NCBI GenBank assembly: GCA_025355445.1
Contig: JANXZQ010000068.1
Location: forward strand, 1-45,315
Origin: Gammaproteobacteria bacterium
Lineage (GTDB): Bacteria; Pseudomonadota; Gammaproteobacteria; Steroidobacterales; Steroidobacteraceae
Reading direction: 5' to 3'
DNA: 45,315 bases
The position numbers and the translations under genes were made by a program. Each line of letters begins with the position of its first letter. The first letter of the stretch is position 1. This document shows, in pieces, positions 9,112 to 16,979 of the stretch. The notes below the pieces were generated by a model. The model did not search any database, was not told the DNA's origin, and saw only the letters and a program-made list of their open reading frames with translations.

Positions 9112-10224
9112 ATGACTACCAGGCGGACTTCCACGGCAGGTTCCGGCGCGGCCACGACTGCGGCACTGCAACTCGACTATTTATCGCCCGGCCAAATCGC
9201 CTCCCAGTCTCCCTCCTGGTGGCGCAACGTGCTGGGCGTCGTCGGATTTGAGCGGTTGCCGATCATCGACGGCGCGCGCGCACCGATCACCGCCAGCATG
9301 ACACCCTCTCTCGGTGTAAACGACAATCTGTGCGAGGTGTGGCGGGTTGCGGGACCGGAGGTGCAGATGGCGAACGGCGCTGCCGAGCGCAGTCGCGTGC
9401 ATTACCGGTTCTGCGAGGACTTGTTGTTCGGCTCCATCACCCTTGAAGAGCGCAGCCTCGAGGCCGAGGGTCCGATCAGCGGCCGCGGCGACGGCAATTC
9501 CGGAGCGCTGGCGCGCGCGACCGAAATCGCCTATCGCGAGATATTCGGGGTGCTCGAGGAGACCGAGCACCGGCACTTGATCCGCATTTGGAATTATTTG
9601 CCGGAAATCAACCGTGAAGCCGACGGCGATGAGCGTTACCGCCATTTCAATTCGGCGCGCCAACTGGCGTTTCGCGACTCCGGCCGGGCAGCGGTAAGCA
9701 CGGTGCCGGCGGCCAGCGCCTTGGGTTCGCCCGCGGGCAGTCCGATATGCATTTATTTTCTGGCCGCCCGGCAGCCGCCGAAGATGATTGAAAATCCGCG
9801 GCAGACCAGCGCATACCACTATCCGCGCAAATTTGGACGCCACAGTCCGATGTTTTCGCGGGCCTGCGTGTTGAGCGAACCGCAAGGGACGAATCTGTTC
9901 GTCTCGGGTACGGCGAGTATCGTCGGTCACGAGACCATTCATCCCGGCGACGTCGCAGCGCAAACCCGTGAAACGATGGCCAATATTGCGGCGCTGTTGG
10001 ACGAGGCGAATCGTGTGGTGGGGTCGGCGCGCTATTCCCTGGATGGGCTCAAATTCAAGGTATATGTGAGGCAGCCGACGGACTTAGGCGCCATCGAGGG
10101 GGCCTTGGCCGGGTCGCTGCACGCCTCAACTTCCGTGGTGTACCTGCAAGCGGATGTGTGCCGCGAGGATTTGCTGGTGGAGATCGAAGCCACCGGTGAG
10201 GCTGCCAACCGCCGGGTCGTTTGA
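9112..10224 (+). CDS. Chorismatase of the FkbO/Hyg5/XanB2 family
   Basis: Predicted 370-residue enzyme that cleaves chorismate without a cofactor, releasing pyruvate. Family hallmarks are visible in order: RIWNYLPEIN (residues 159-167), ERYRHFNSAR (174-183), ENPRQTSAYHYP (227-238) and SGTASIVGHETIHPGD (265-280). Known family members make 3,4-dihydroxycyclohexadienoate (FkbO), 3-hydroxybenzoate (Hyg5) or 3- plus 4-hydroxybenzoate (XanB2, feeding xanthomonadin and ubiquinone). I cannot assign the product type from the sequence alone. No polyketide, xanthomonadin or ubiquinone genes are next to it. Downstream genes are a cyclase, a carboxymuconolactone-decarboxylase-like protein, a cupin and an aminotransferase, so the product may be used in an unfamiliar pathway. 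The start lacks a clear ribosome site. Confidence 0.87.
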   Translation: MTTRRTSTAGSGAATTAALQLDYLSPGQIASQSPSWWRNVLGVVGFERLPIIDGARAPITASMTPSLGVNDNLCEVWRVAGPEVQMANGAAERSRVHYRFCEDLLFGSITLEERSLEAEGPISGRGDGNSGALARATEIAYREIFGVLEETEHRHLIRIWNYLPEINREADGDERYRHFNSARQLAFRDSGRAAVSTVPAASALGSPAGSPICIYFLAARQPPKMIENPRQTSAYHYPRKFGRHSPMFSRACVLSEPQGTNLFVSGTASIVGHETIHPGDVAAQTRETMANIAALLDEANRVVGSARYSLDGLKFKVYVRQPTDLGAIEGALAGSLHASTSVVYLQADVCREDLLVEIEATGEAANRRVV

Positions 10225-10270
10225 GCGCATGCTAATCTTGCATCCACAATTCTTGAGATTGGGGGGGAGT

Positions 10271-11083
10271 ATGCGAGCATGGCTGATGGCTGCCTGTGGT
10301 GCCGCGGCATTGGCCGCGTGTGTGGATGCCAATGCCGCGGATCGGCCGGCTGCCTCGCTTGACGATGCGCTGGCGGTGATTCAGTCGCATCGCTTCATCG
10401 ACCTGACTCATGCGTTCGCCCCCGGCATCCCGCATTGGAAGGGTGCGCCGAACGAAAGCGTCAAGACCTTGTACACGGTTGAAAAAGACGGCTTTCGGAT
10501 CAACGAATATTGTCACATTGGACAGTGGGGCACGCATGTCGACCCGCCGGCGCATTTCCATGACGGCCTGCACACCGTCGATCAAATCGATCCCAAGGAT
10601 ATGCTGATGCCGCTGGTGGTCATCGACGTGCACGAGAAGGCGGCCAAGAATCCCGACTACATCCTGTCGCTGGATGACATCCATTCCTGGGAACAGCGCC
10701 ACGGGCGCATACCCCACGGCGCTTTCGTGGCCATGCGCACCGATTGGTCCAAGCGCTGGCCCGACGACGGTGCGCTCGCCAACAAGGATGCCGCCGGCGT
10801 GTTTCACTATCCGGGTTGGAGCATGCCGGTCTTGAAGCTGCTCTATGAGGAACGCGGCATCACGGCGTCCGGTCACGAGACCACCGATACGGATCCGGGC
10901 CTCGCCACGACCAAGGACGATTATTCGCTCGAATCCTACATACTGGGAACCAATCACTACCAAATTGAATTACTCGCGAATCTCGACCAGGTGCCCGAGT
11001 CGGGAGCGCTTGTGTGGATTACGTTCCCCAAAGTGGAAAACGGCTCCGGCTTTCCGGCGCGCGTGATCGCGGTGGTGCCGTGA
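10271..11083 (+). CDS. Exported cyclase family protein (kynurenine-formamidase-like metal hydrolase)
   Basis: Member of the cyclase/formamidase family (PF04199), about 270 residues from the ATG at 10271. Residues 1 to about 23 look like a signal peptide (hydrophobic, ending DANAA), so it probably acts in the periplasm. The metal-binding motif GTHVDPPAHF (residues 87-96) has the expected His, Asp and His, and ASGHETTDTDPG further on supplies the usual second His/Glu set. Family members hydrolyse N-formylkynurenine, isatin or cyclic amides. The G-rich GGGGGGGAG before 10271 is unusually close to the ATG; the in-frame ATG at 10286 is an alternative. It follows the chorismatase after 46 bases and overlaps the next gene. 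Confidence 0.82.
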   Translation: MRAWLMAACGAAALAACVDANAADRPAASLDDALAVIQSHRFIDLTHAFAPGIPHWKGAPNESVKTLYTVEKDGFRINEYCHIGQWGTHVDPPAHFHDGLHTVDQIDPKDMLMPLVVIDVHEKAAKNPDYILSLDDIHSWEQRHGRIPHGAFVAMRTDWSKRWPDDGALANKDAAGVFHYPGWSMPVLKLLYEERGITASGHETTDTDPGLATTKDDYSLESYILGTNHYQIELLANLDQVPESGALVWITFPKVENGSGFPARVIAVVP

Positions 11084-11499
11084 GCGCATCCAACGCGCCT
11101 AAGGGCTCTGCTACCCAGACGCCCATCGAGTATGAGGATGCCTCGCCTGAGGTGCGCGAGGTTTACGACGACATCATGGCGACCCGCAAAACGGATTGGG
11201 TCAACAATTACTGGAAGGTATTGGCGCATCACCCGCCCAGCTTGCGGCGGATGTGGGCGAACGCCAAAGAGGTCATGGCGCCGGGCGCCCTCGACCCGCT
11301 CACCAAGGAACTCGTTTACATGGCCGTCAGCGTGACCAACGCCTGCCGGTACTGCATTGCATCCCATGGCGCCGCCGCGCGCAAAAAGGGGATGACGCCC
11401 GAACAGTATGCCGAACTCGTGGCCGTCATCGGGCTCGCCAACGAGACGAATCGGCATGCCGTGGCGCTCGATTTGCAAATCGATGAGAAATTCCGTTAA
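11080..11499 (+). CDS. Carboxymuconolactone decarboxylase family protein
   Basis: Small protein of 139 residues with the AhpD/CMD fold. The active-site motif CRYCIASH (Cys89, Cys92, His96) is the redox CxxC form seen in AhpD-like peroxidase relatives, rather than the decarboxylase form without cysteines. The GTG at 11080 is chosen because it overlaps the stop of the cyclase gene in a GTGA junction, a common sign of translational coupling. No signal peptide is visible, so it is cytoplasmic although the gene before it encodes an exported protein. In many proteobacteria, genes of this family sit in aromatic or amine catabolic clusters and act as thiol-dependent antioxidants. Its exact role here is unknown. 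Confidence 0.88.
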   Translation: MSASNAPKGSATQTPIEYEDASPEVREVYDDIMATRKTDWVNNYWKVLAHHPPSLRRMWANAKEVMAPGALDPLTKELVYMAVSVTNACRYCIASHGAAARKKGMTPEQYAELVAVIGLANETNRHAVALDLQIDEKFR

Positions 11500-11513
11500 T
11501 TCGAGGAAGTGAA

Positions 11514-11912
11514 ATGACTACCGCAACAGCAATCAAGACTACAGATGCCGCCGGCGCCAAACATATCCGATGGAACGAGCTGAAGGCCGAGAAATTAAAA
11601 GGCGGACTCACCCGAAAATTGATCACGAGCGACCGGATGATGATTGCGCACGTGCATTTCGACAAGGGCGACGATGTGCCGCGCCACTCCCATGAGAACG
11701 AGCAGATCACCTACATTCTCGAGGGCGCGCTGTTATTCAAGTTAGGCGCGGACGGCGAACGCGAAGTCATCGTGCGCGCCGGCGAAGTATTGGTCATTCC
11801 TTCGTTCCTGCCGCACAGCGCGGTGGCTCTCGAAGATACCTTGGACGTCGATGTGTTCAATCCGCCGCGGCAGGACTGGTTGGCGGGGACCGATGCGTAC
11901 CTCCGCCGCTGA
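11514..11912 (+). CDS. Cupin domain protein
   Basis: Single-domain cupin of 132 residues. Both metal-binding motifs are present: PRHSHENEQITYILEG (His58, His60, Glu63) and the second-motif His in IPSFLPHSAV (His101). The fold can support dioxygenases, isomerases or simple binding proteins, and nothing in the sequence separates these. GAGGAAGTGAA before the ATG supplies a good ribosome site. It begins 15 bases after the CMD-like gene and its end overlaps the aminotransferase start by 20 bases, so it is part of the same operon. In that setting it could be a small ring-modifying or peroxidase-associated enzyme. Confidence 0.88.
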   Translation: MTTATAIKTTDAAGAKHIRWNELKAEKLKGGLTRKLITSDRMMIAHVHFDKGDDVPRHSHENEQITYILEGALLFKLGADGEREVIVRAGEVLVIPSFLPHSAVALEDTLDVDVFNPPRQDWLAGTDAYLRR

Positions 11913-13047
11913 GGTGGGCGCGGTGCCCGAGGCCGGCGTGGCGCGTGAGACCGTTGTGGTGCCTGACGCCGCCTTGGGGTCGGGCTTCGATGTGGATCCC
12001 GGCGTCAGCGTGGCGCTGCGAAATTTCAAGTTGCCCGACAAACTGGGCTTCGGGCTCGTGGCGGCTCCTGTCATGTTCTCGGCGCAGTGGGCTGACGGCG
12101 CCTGGGGCCGAGGCGAACTCGTTCCCTATGGACCGATAGAAATTCTTCCGGGCGCACGGGCGCTGCAGTATGCCGAACTCGTGTTCGAAGGTTTGAAAGC
12201 CTACAAGGTCGGCGAGGCCGGACCCAGTCTGTTTCGCCCGCGCGAGAATTGGCAGCGCCTCAAACGCTCAGCGGAGCGGCTCTCCATGCCGCCAGTGTCC
12301 GAAGCGTTGTTCTTCGAGGCCATCGAGGCGGTCGTGGGGGCCTGCCACCGATTCATTCCGCACGAATCCGGACGTTCGCTGTACCTGCGGCCGTTTCTAT
12401 TCGGCACCGAGGCGGGGTATCTGCTGCGCAATTCCACGACCTTTCGCTTCATGGTGATCGCCAATCCGGTAGAGATCTACTCGTCGGGGCCTATGCGCGT
12501 GGCCATCGAGCGCGACGATGTGCGTGCCGCGGTGGGAGGAGTCGGCACCGCCAAAGCATCGGCGAACTACGCGGCGTCGCTGCGCGCGTCAAACGCAGCG
12601 GTGGCGCGCGGCCTTACCGTGGCTCTGTGGCTCGACGCCCGGGAACAGCGCTTCATTCAGGAGCTTTCGGGCATGAATCTGTTCGCCGTCATCGGCGGCG
12701 AGCTGCACACACCGGCGCTCGACGGCGCCATCTTGCCCGGCATTACCCGCGATTCGCTGATCGCTCTTGCCCGGCATCTGGGATTTGTCGTGCACGAACG
12801 AGCCATGGCCATCGATGAGCTGCTGGCGCAGATTCAAAGCGGCGAATGCACGGAAGTGTTTGCCTGCGGTACCGCGGCCATCTTGAGCCCCATCGGCCAG
12901 CTGACCGACCGCGATGCCCGGGAGTACGTACCGAAGAAAATCGATGCGGTCGCAGCGCAATTGCGCAAGGCTCTGCTCGCCATTCAGGAGCGACGTGCGC
13001 CCGATCTTTTCGGCTGGACGCGCGAGGTGGCGCCGCTGGCCGTTTGA
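11893..13047 (+). CDS. Branched-chain-type aminotransferase (class IV, BCAT II group)
   Basis: PLP-dependent transaminase of 384 residues from the ATG at 11893. The phosphate and cofactor residues are intact: GPIEILPGARALQYAELVFEG is cited here by its ends only (residues 80-100), the catalytic Lys is Lys221 in GTAKASANYAASL, and IQELSGMNLF replaces the bacterial EGAGENLF, which is typical of the longer eukaryote-like BCAT II group. Such enzymes normally transfer amino groups between branched-chain amino acids and 2-oxoglutarate. It overlaps the cupin gene by 20 bases, so it is the last gene of the chorismatase operon. That placement is odd for a housekeeping IlvE and suggests a dedicated role, possibly on an aromatic or alicyclic keto acid. 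Confidence 0.88.
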   Translation: MRTSAAEVGAVPEAGVARETVVVPDAALGSGFDVDPGVSVALRNFKLPDKLGFGLVAAPVMFSAQWADGAWGRGELVPYGPIEILPGARALQYAELVFEGLKAYKVGEAGPSLFRPRENWQRLKRSAERLSMPPVSEALFFEAIEAVVGACHRFIPHESGRSLYLRPFLFGTEAGYLLRNSTTFRFMVIANPVEIYSSGPMRVAIERDDVRAAVGGVGTAKASANYAASLRASNAAVARGLTVALWLDAREQRFIQELSGMNLFAVIGGELHTPALDGAILPGITRDSLIALARHLGFVVHERAMAIDELLAQIQSGECTEVFACGTAAILSPIGQLTDRDAREYVPKKIDAVAAQLRKALLAIQERRAPDLFGWTREVAPLAV

Positions 13048-13070
13048 TGTTGCCGCCGCGGCTGCGGCGC

Positions 13071-14348
13071 TCAGTGCAGCAACGGCCGCCGCACGATCTT
13101 CCCGTCTTTCATGACGAAATCGATCTTGCGCAGGTTTTCGATGTCATCGAGCGGGTTGCCCGGCGTTGCGACCAAGTCGGCACTCAAGCCCGCGCTGATG
13201 TTGCCGCGAACCTTGTTGACGCGCAGCAGCTCGGCGGCGTCGCTGGTCATGGCGCGCAGAATATCTGTGGGCGGGACTCCGGCCGCTCGCCAGACCGCGA
13301 GGTAATCGAACATCAGGTCGGCTCGGGTGCGTCCCGGCATGTCGATGACCGTATCGCTGCCGAAGGCCATGCGCACGCCAATGCGATGGGCGCGCTTCAG
13401 GCGATCGATGATCTTCGGTGCGAGCACAGCCGGATCGGGCAGGATGCCGCCGGAGGTGCCGACGATATCGAGGTGTGCCCGCGGGAAGTCGGTGCCGACC
13501 AGAAAGATGCCCTTGTCCTTCATGCGTTTCAGCTGCGCATCGGTGAGATCGAAACCGTGTTCGATCGAGTCCACGCCGGCCTCGATGGCATTATCGAGTG
13601 CATCGCCGGCGTACACATGCACGGCCACGGGGATGCCGGCGCGATGCGCCTCATCGACCGCGGCGCGAAATTCATCGACGGAATAATGGTATGGGTTGTT
13701 GTCCGCCACCAGCTTGATCACGCCCGCCCCGTAATAGATGTTGGTGCGCACCGCCTTGCGTATCTCGGCCGGGCCGTCCGCATCCATGTACTCGAACTGC
13801 CAGAACGGACCTTGGCGCGGTGGTATATCCCGCGACTGGCCGCCGAAAGGCGCAATGATCTTGCCTGAATCGATAATGGTGGGACCCACGAACCAGCCTA
13901 GGTCTATGGCGCGGCGCACGTCGCTCATGGCCCATTCGGCGCTGTTGCCGACGTCGCGCAGGGTGGTGAAGCCGCCGTGCAGCACCTCCATGGCGTTGTG
14001 CAAGCCGCGCAAGCCTCGCAGAGTCGAGCTCTGGTTCAAGTAGAAGGACTCGAATGGCGCATCGCCGGCAATTTCGGTGAGCGTCATGTGCGTGTGCGCA
14101 TCGATCAGGCCGGGCGCGACCCACTCGTGGGAGAGATCGATGATCTCGGCGCCGGCGGGTATGGCGACGCCGGTGCCCATGCTCACGATCTTGCCCTTGT
14201 CCACCAGGATGATCTGGTCCTTGGCGCTGGTGCCGTGCGCCGGGTCAATGACGGTCCCGGCGCGAATCGCCAGCACCTGCGCGAGCACAGGCGACGGCAG
14301 CAGCGGTGCCGCGAGCAGCAGCAAAAGCGAGGCGAGTAGGATTTTCAT
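13071..14348 (-). CDS. Exported amidohydrolase family protein
   Basis: Metal-dependent hydrolase of 425 residues. Residues 1-23 are a clear signal peptide (MKILLASLLLLLAAPLLPS, cleavage after VLAQ or nearby), placing it in the periplasm. Binuclear-site residues are visible in order: DAHTH (His85, His87), IKLVADNNP with the Lys that is carboxylated in the family, AVHVYAG, SIEHG and GSDT. The closest described relatives are the imidazolonepropionase-like and prolidase-like amidohydrolases. It starts three bases after the end of the TonB-dependent receptor gene on the same strand, so import and cleavage of one substrate is plausible. The stop is convergent with the aminotransferase gene, 23 bases away. 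Confidence 0.88.
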   Translation of the reverse strand: MKILLASLLLLLAAPLLPSPVLAQVLAIRAGTVIDPAHGTSAKDQIILVDKGKIVSMGTGVAIPAGAEIIDLSHEWVAPGLIDAHTHMTLTEIAGDAPFESFYLNQSSTLRGLRGLHNAMEVLHGGFTTLRDVGNSAEWAMSDVRRAIDLGWFVGPTIIDSGKIIAPFGGQSRDIPPRQGPFWQFEYMDADGPAEIRKAVRTNIYYGAGVIKLVADNNPYHYSVDEFRAAVDEAHRAGIPVAVHVYAGDALDNAIEAGVDSIEHGFDLTDAQLKRMKDKGIFLVGTDFPRAHLDIVGTSGGILPDPAVLAPKIIDRLKRAHRIGVRMAFGSDTVIDMPGRTRADLMFDYLAVWRAAGVPPTDILRAMTSDAAELLRVNKVRGNISAGLSADLVATPGNPLDDIENLRKIDFVMKDGKIVRRPLLH

Positions 14349-14351
14349 CGC

Positions 14352-16736
14352 TTAAAATTTATAGTTCACGTGCATTTTGAACCAGCGCGGCATGCCGGGG
14401 TAAACCTGCGACAATCCGTTGATGGAGGTATTGTCGAAGCCCATTACGCCGTAGTGCTTGTTGGCGAGGTTCTCGACCGAGGCACCGACTTCGAGCTTGT
14501 CACCCGCAAACGAGTAGTTGATTCGCGCATTGGCGACGCCGAACCCCGCCTGTTCGACCGCGGGAACGTCCGTGAGATTGAACCAGAACCTCGACAGATA
14601 ATTGCCGTCCACTTGCAGTGCCAAGTGTCCGGTGAACACGGGCATGGTGTAGCGGGCCATGACGTTGCCTGTCCAACGCGGGGCATTGGCGGGAACATAG
14701 TTGCCCGGGATCGGCTTTCCCGCGAAGGGCGTTCCCGCATTACCGCAGCAGCGAGCGGCGACGTTGTTCACCACTGCGTCCACGTAGGCAACGCCTGCAC
14801 CGAAACGCCATTCCGCACTGGGGACCCAATCAATTTCCGCTTCCGCACCCTTATGCGTCGCGTCGGCGTTGACGATCAACTGTTCCAGCCCCAAGGTGTA
14901 GATGAGTGCCTGGTAGTCCTGGTATTTGTAGTAATAGGCCGCGGCATTGAACCGCAGCGTGTGATCGAGAAATTCCGACTTGAAGCCTGCTTCATAGGAG
15001 GTCAGCGTTTCGGGCTTGAAGCTCAGCGTGTTCAGATCATTGATCGTGAACGGGAATAGGGGTGCATTGAAGCCGCCACCCTTGACCCCGCGGTTGTAGC
15101 TCACATACGCCAGCATGTCCTTCGACAGGTGGAAGTCCATCTGGGCCTTGCCGCTATATAGATTGTCGGAGCGGTTGCCTCGATAATCGGTAAGCGCCGT
15201 GCCGGTCGGCGGGGTCAGCAAGATGATCTGATTGGTCACATTGGTGGGGAAGTACTCGTACGGATACCAGGTGAAGTGATAGTCCTTCCGGTCCGCCGTG
15301 AAACGCGCGCCCAAGGTGAAGCCGATGAGATCCGTCGCGCGGTATTCGATTTGCCCGAAGGCTGCGCCTGACTTGGTCAAGAGTTCATAGGGAGACTTGG
15401 TCTCCGGGATGCCGCCGTCGGGACCTGGAACACCGCCCGTGGTCCAATAGGGAAACTGACCATAGGGCCAGGGACCCGGTATCCCGTAGCCGGCGTTCGG
15501 ATTGGTCGGAGTGTTGAACTCTTGCGCCGTGAAGTACGCGGGTCCGATCCAGCCTTCGTAGTAGTTGCCGGAGACGCGCAGCGCATACAGGCCGGCGGTC
15601 CAATTGAGTTTGTCATCGCCGCCGTTGAGGCGCGCTTCGAGCGATTGCTGATTCACCTTGCTGCCGTTGAAGAATTCAAACAGGGTATACGGCGAGGCGT
15701 CGGAGTCTTCTTGGTAGTCCTTCTGCAAATGAGAATAATCACCGATGACGGTCAGCTTGGTGCTGCCGAAGTTCTGCGTGTACTTGGCGGTGAAGCCGCT
15801 GGTGGAAAGCTTGGCGTAGCCGCTGATATTGTCGCGAATCGTGAACGGGCCGCTGTTCTGCAGTCCCGAGCCATTGCATCCGGGGCAGCCGTAGGTCGTA
15901 TCCGTCGGCCCGACAAACACATCGACGCCGTTGCCTATGCCCTTGGTCGCGTATTCTTCCCAGGATCCGGCGCTGACATTCTCGCGGCTGGCGCGCGCGT
16001 TCAGCAACAACTCCGACCCGGCCGGCAGCTTGAACAGCAACTGGCCGCGCAGCGCGTAGTCGTTGCCGTTCTCGGCATCGTTGGCGCCGCCGGCGACGTT
16101 CGTGAACAAGGGATCATAGTGGTTCGACTCGAACGACAGCCGAGAATCGACGGCGTCGGACAGCGGCACGTTTACCGCGCCCTCGACCCGCAGCAGATTG
16201 CGTTGGCCGAATGTGGTGTTGACGTATCCGCCTAGCTCATCGGTTGGCCGGTTGGTGACGAAGTTGGCGAGGCCACCGGTGGCGTTGCGGCCGAACAGGG
16301 TGCCCTGAGGCCCGCGCAGCACCTCGACTCGGTCGATGTCGAACAAGGAGAATGCGAGTCCCGCCATCTGGCTGACGTACACGTCATCGATATAGATGGC
16401 CGCCGGACTTTCCTGGTGGTCGGCGAAGTCATTCTGCGTCACGCCGCGGATCGCGAGACTGAACGACGAGGGGCCGTTCGGTTGGGTAAGAACCACGGCG
16501 GGCATGGACTTGGTGATGTCGGTGGCGGTGGCGGCACCTAAGGACTTGAGGTCGGACCCACTGATGGCCGACAGGGAAATGCCGATGTCCTGCGAGTTCT
16601 GCTCGCGTTTCTGTGCGGTCACCAAGATTTCTTCAAGAGTCCCGGAAGAAGAGGTCGATTGGGCGTGGACCGAGGCGCCGGCAAAGGCAAGGACTACGCC
16701 AAGCGTATAGCGCGCAGCGCTGGTGAGTGTGCTCAA
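14352..16736 (-). CDS. TonB-dependent outer-membrane receptor
   Basis: Outer-membrane active transporter of 794 residues. A signal peptide (through SVHAQ, about residue 26) precedes a TonB-box-like LEEILVTAQKREQ, then a plug domain with DVYVSQMAGLAFSLFDIDRV-type sequence and RGPQGTLFGRNATGG. The long C-terminal beta-barrel ends in the aromatic WFKMHVNYKF signature for outer-membrane insertion. The start is TTG, supported by AGGGGA five bases before it and by the signal peptide beginning at that point. It belongs to the large receptor group common in Sphingomonadales and Steroidobacter-like bacteria, whose substrates are seldom known. The amidohydrolase gene follows after three bases. Confidence 0.93.
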   Translation of the reverse strand: MSTLTSAARYTLGVVLAFAGASVHAQSTSSSGTLEEILVTAQKREQNSQDIGISLSAISGSDLKSLGAATATDITKSMPAVVLTQPNGPSSFSLAIRGVTQNDFADHQESPAAIYIDDVYVSQMAGLAFSLFDIDRVEVLRGPQGTLFGRNATGGLANFVTNRPTDELGGYVNTTFGQRNLLRVEGAVNVPLSDAVDSRLSFESNHYDPLFTNVAGGANDAENGNDYALRGQLLFKLPAGSELLLNARASRENVSAGSWEEYATKGIGNGVDVFVGPTDTTYGCPGCNGSGLQNSGPFTIRDNISGYAKLSTSGFTAKYTQNFGSTKLTVIGDYSHLQKDYQEDSDASPYTLFEFFNGSKVNQQSLEARLNGGDDKLNWTAGLYALRVSGNYYEGWIGPAYFTAQEFNTPTNPNAGYGIPGPWPYGQFPYWTTGGVPGPDGGIPETKSPYELLTKSGAAFGQIEYRATDLIGFTLGARFTADRKDYHFTWYPYEYFPTNVTNQIILLTPPTGTALTDYRGNRSDNLYSGKAQMDFHLSKDMLAYVSYNRGVKGGGFNAPLFPFTINDLNTLSFKPETLTSYEAGFKSEFLDHTLRFNAAAYYYKYQDYQALIYTLGLEQLIVNADATHKGAEAEIDWVPSAEWRFGAGVAYVDAVVNNVAARCCGNAGTPFAGKPIPGNYVPANAPRWTGNVMARYTMPVFTGHLALQVDGNYLSRFWFNLTDVPAVEQAGFGVANARINYSFAGDKLEVGASVENLANKHYGVMGFDNTSINGLSQVYPGMPRWFKMHVNYKF

Positions 16737-16904
16737 TGGAATCCCCTAAAATTTATAGATTCGTCTTGCGGTCACGTCAGCGCCGTAGCTGATGCCGTCG
16801 ACATAGCGCATGCAAAATCGCATGTACTCGAAGCTTTTCCCTAAACTCGCGTGCAGAATAGACAATGACCGGCCGTCAAGCAATCAATACAGGCCGCTGC
16901 GTCA

Positions 16905-16932
16905 TTTTCGCTACAACTGGCCGGCTTATATT
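16905..16932 (+). promoter_or_regulatory. Candidate promoter for the Tat amidohydrolase
   Basis: TTTTCG (16905-16910), a 16-base spacer and TATATT (16927-16932) lie in the divergent region between the TBDR and amidohydrolase genes. An overlapping TATTAT gives an 18-base spacer. The leader would be about 40 bases and carries GAGGAG eight bases before the ATG. The match at -35 is poor. Confidence 0.35.
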
Positions 16933-16979
16933 ATAGAACAACGCGGCATCGATGCATCCGCGAATGAGGAGACCCAACA

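Noticed and set aside
11893-13047. Aminotransferase as 4-amino-4-deoxychorismate lyase (PabC) acting with the chorismatase
   Set aside because: Same fold class, but length (384 residues) and the GMNLF and AKASANY motifs fit the branched-chain BCAT II group much better.
12846-13868. Open frame of 340 codons opposite the amidohydrolase
   Set aside because: Antisense shadow of a gene with full active-site motifs; no recognisable domain.
16752-16780. Minus-strand CTGACG, 17-base spacer, TATAAA as promoter of the first TonB receptor
   Set aside because: Good match, but transcription would start within the ribosome site AGGGGA, leaving almost no leader. Unlikely unless the true start codon lies downstream.
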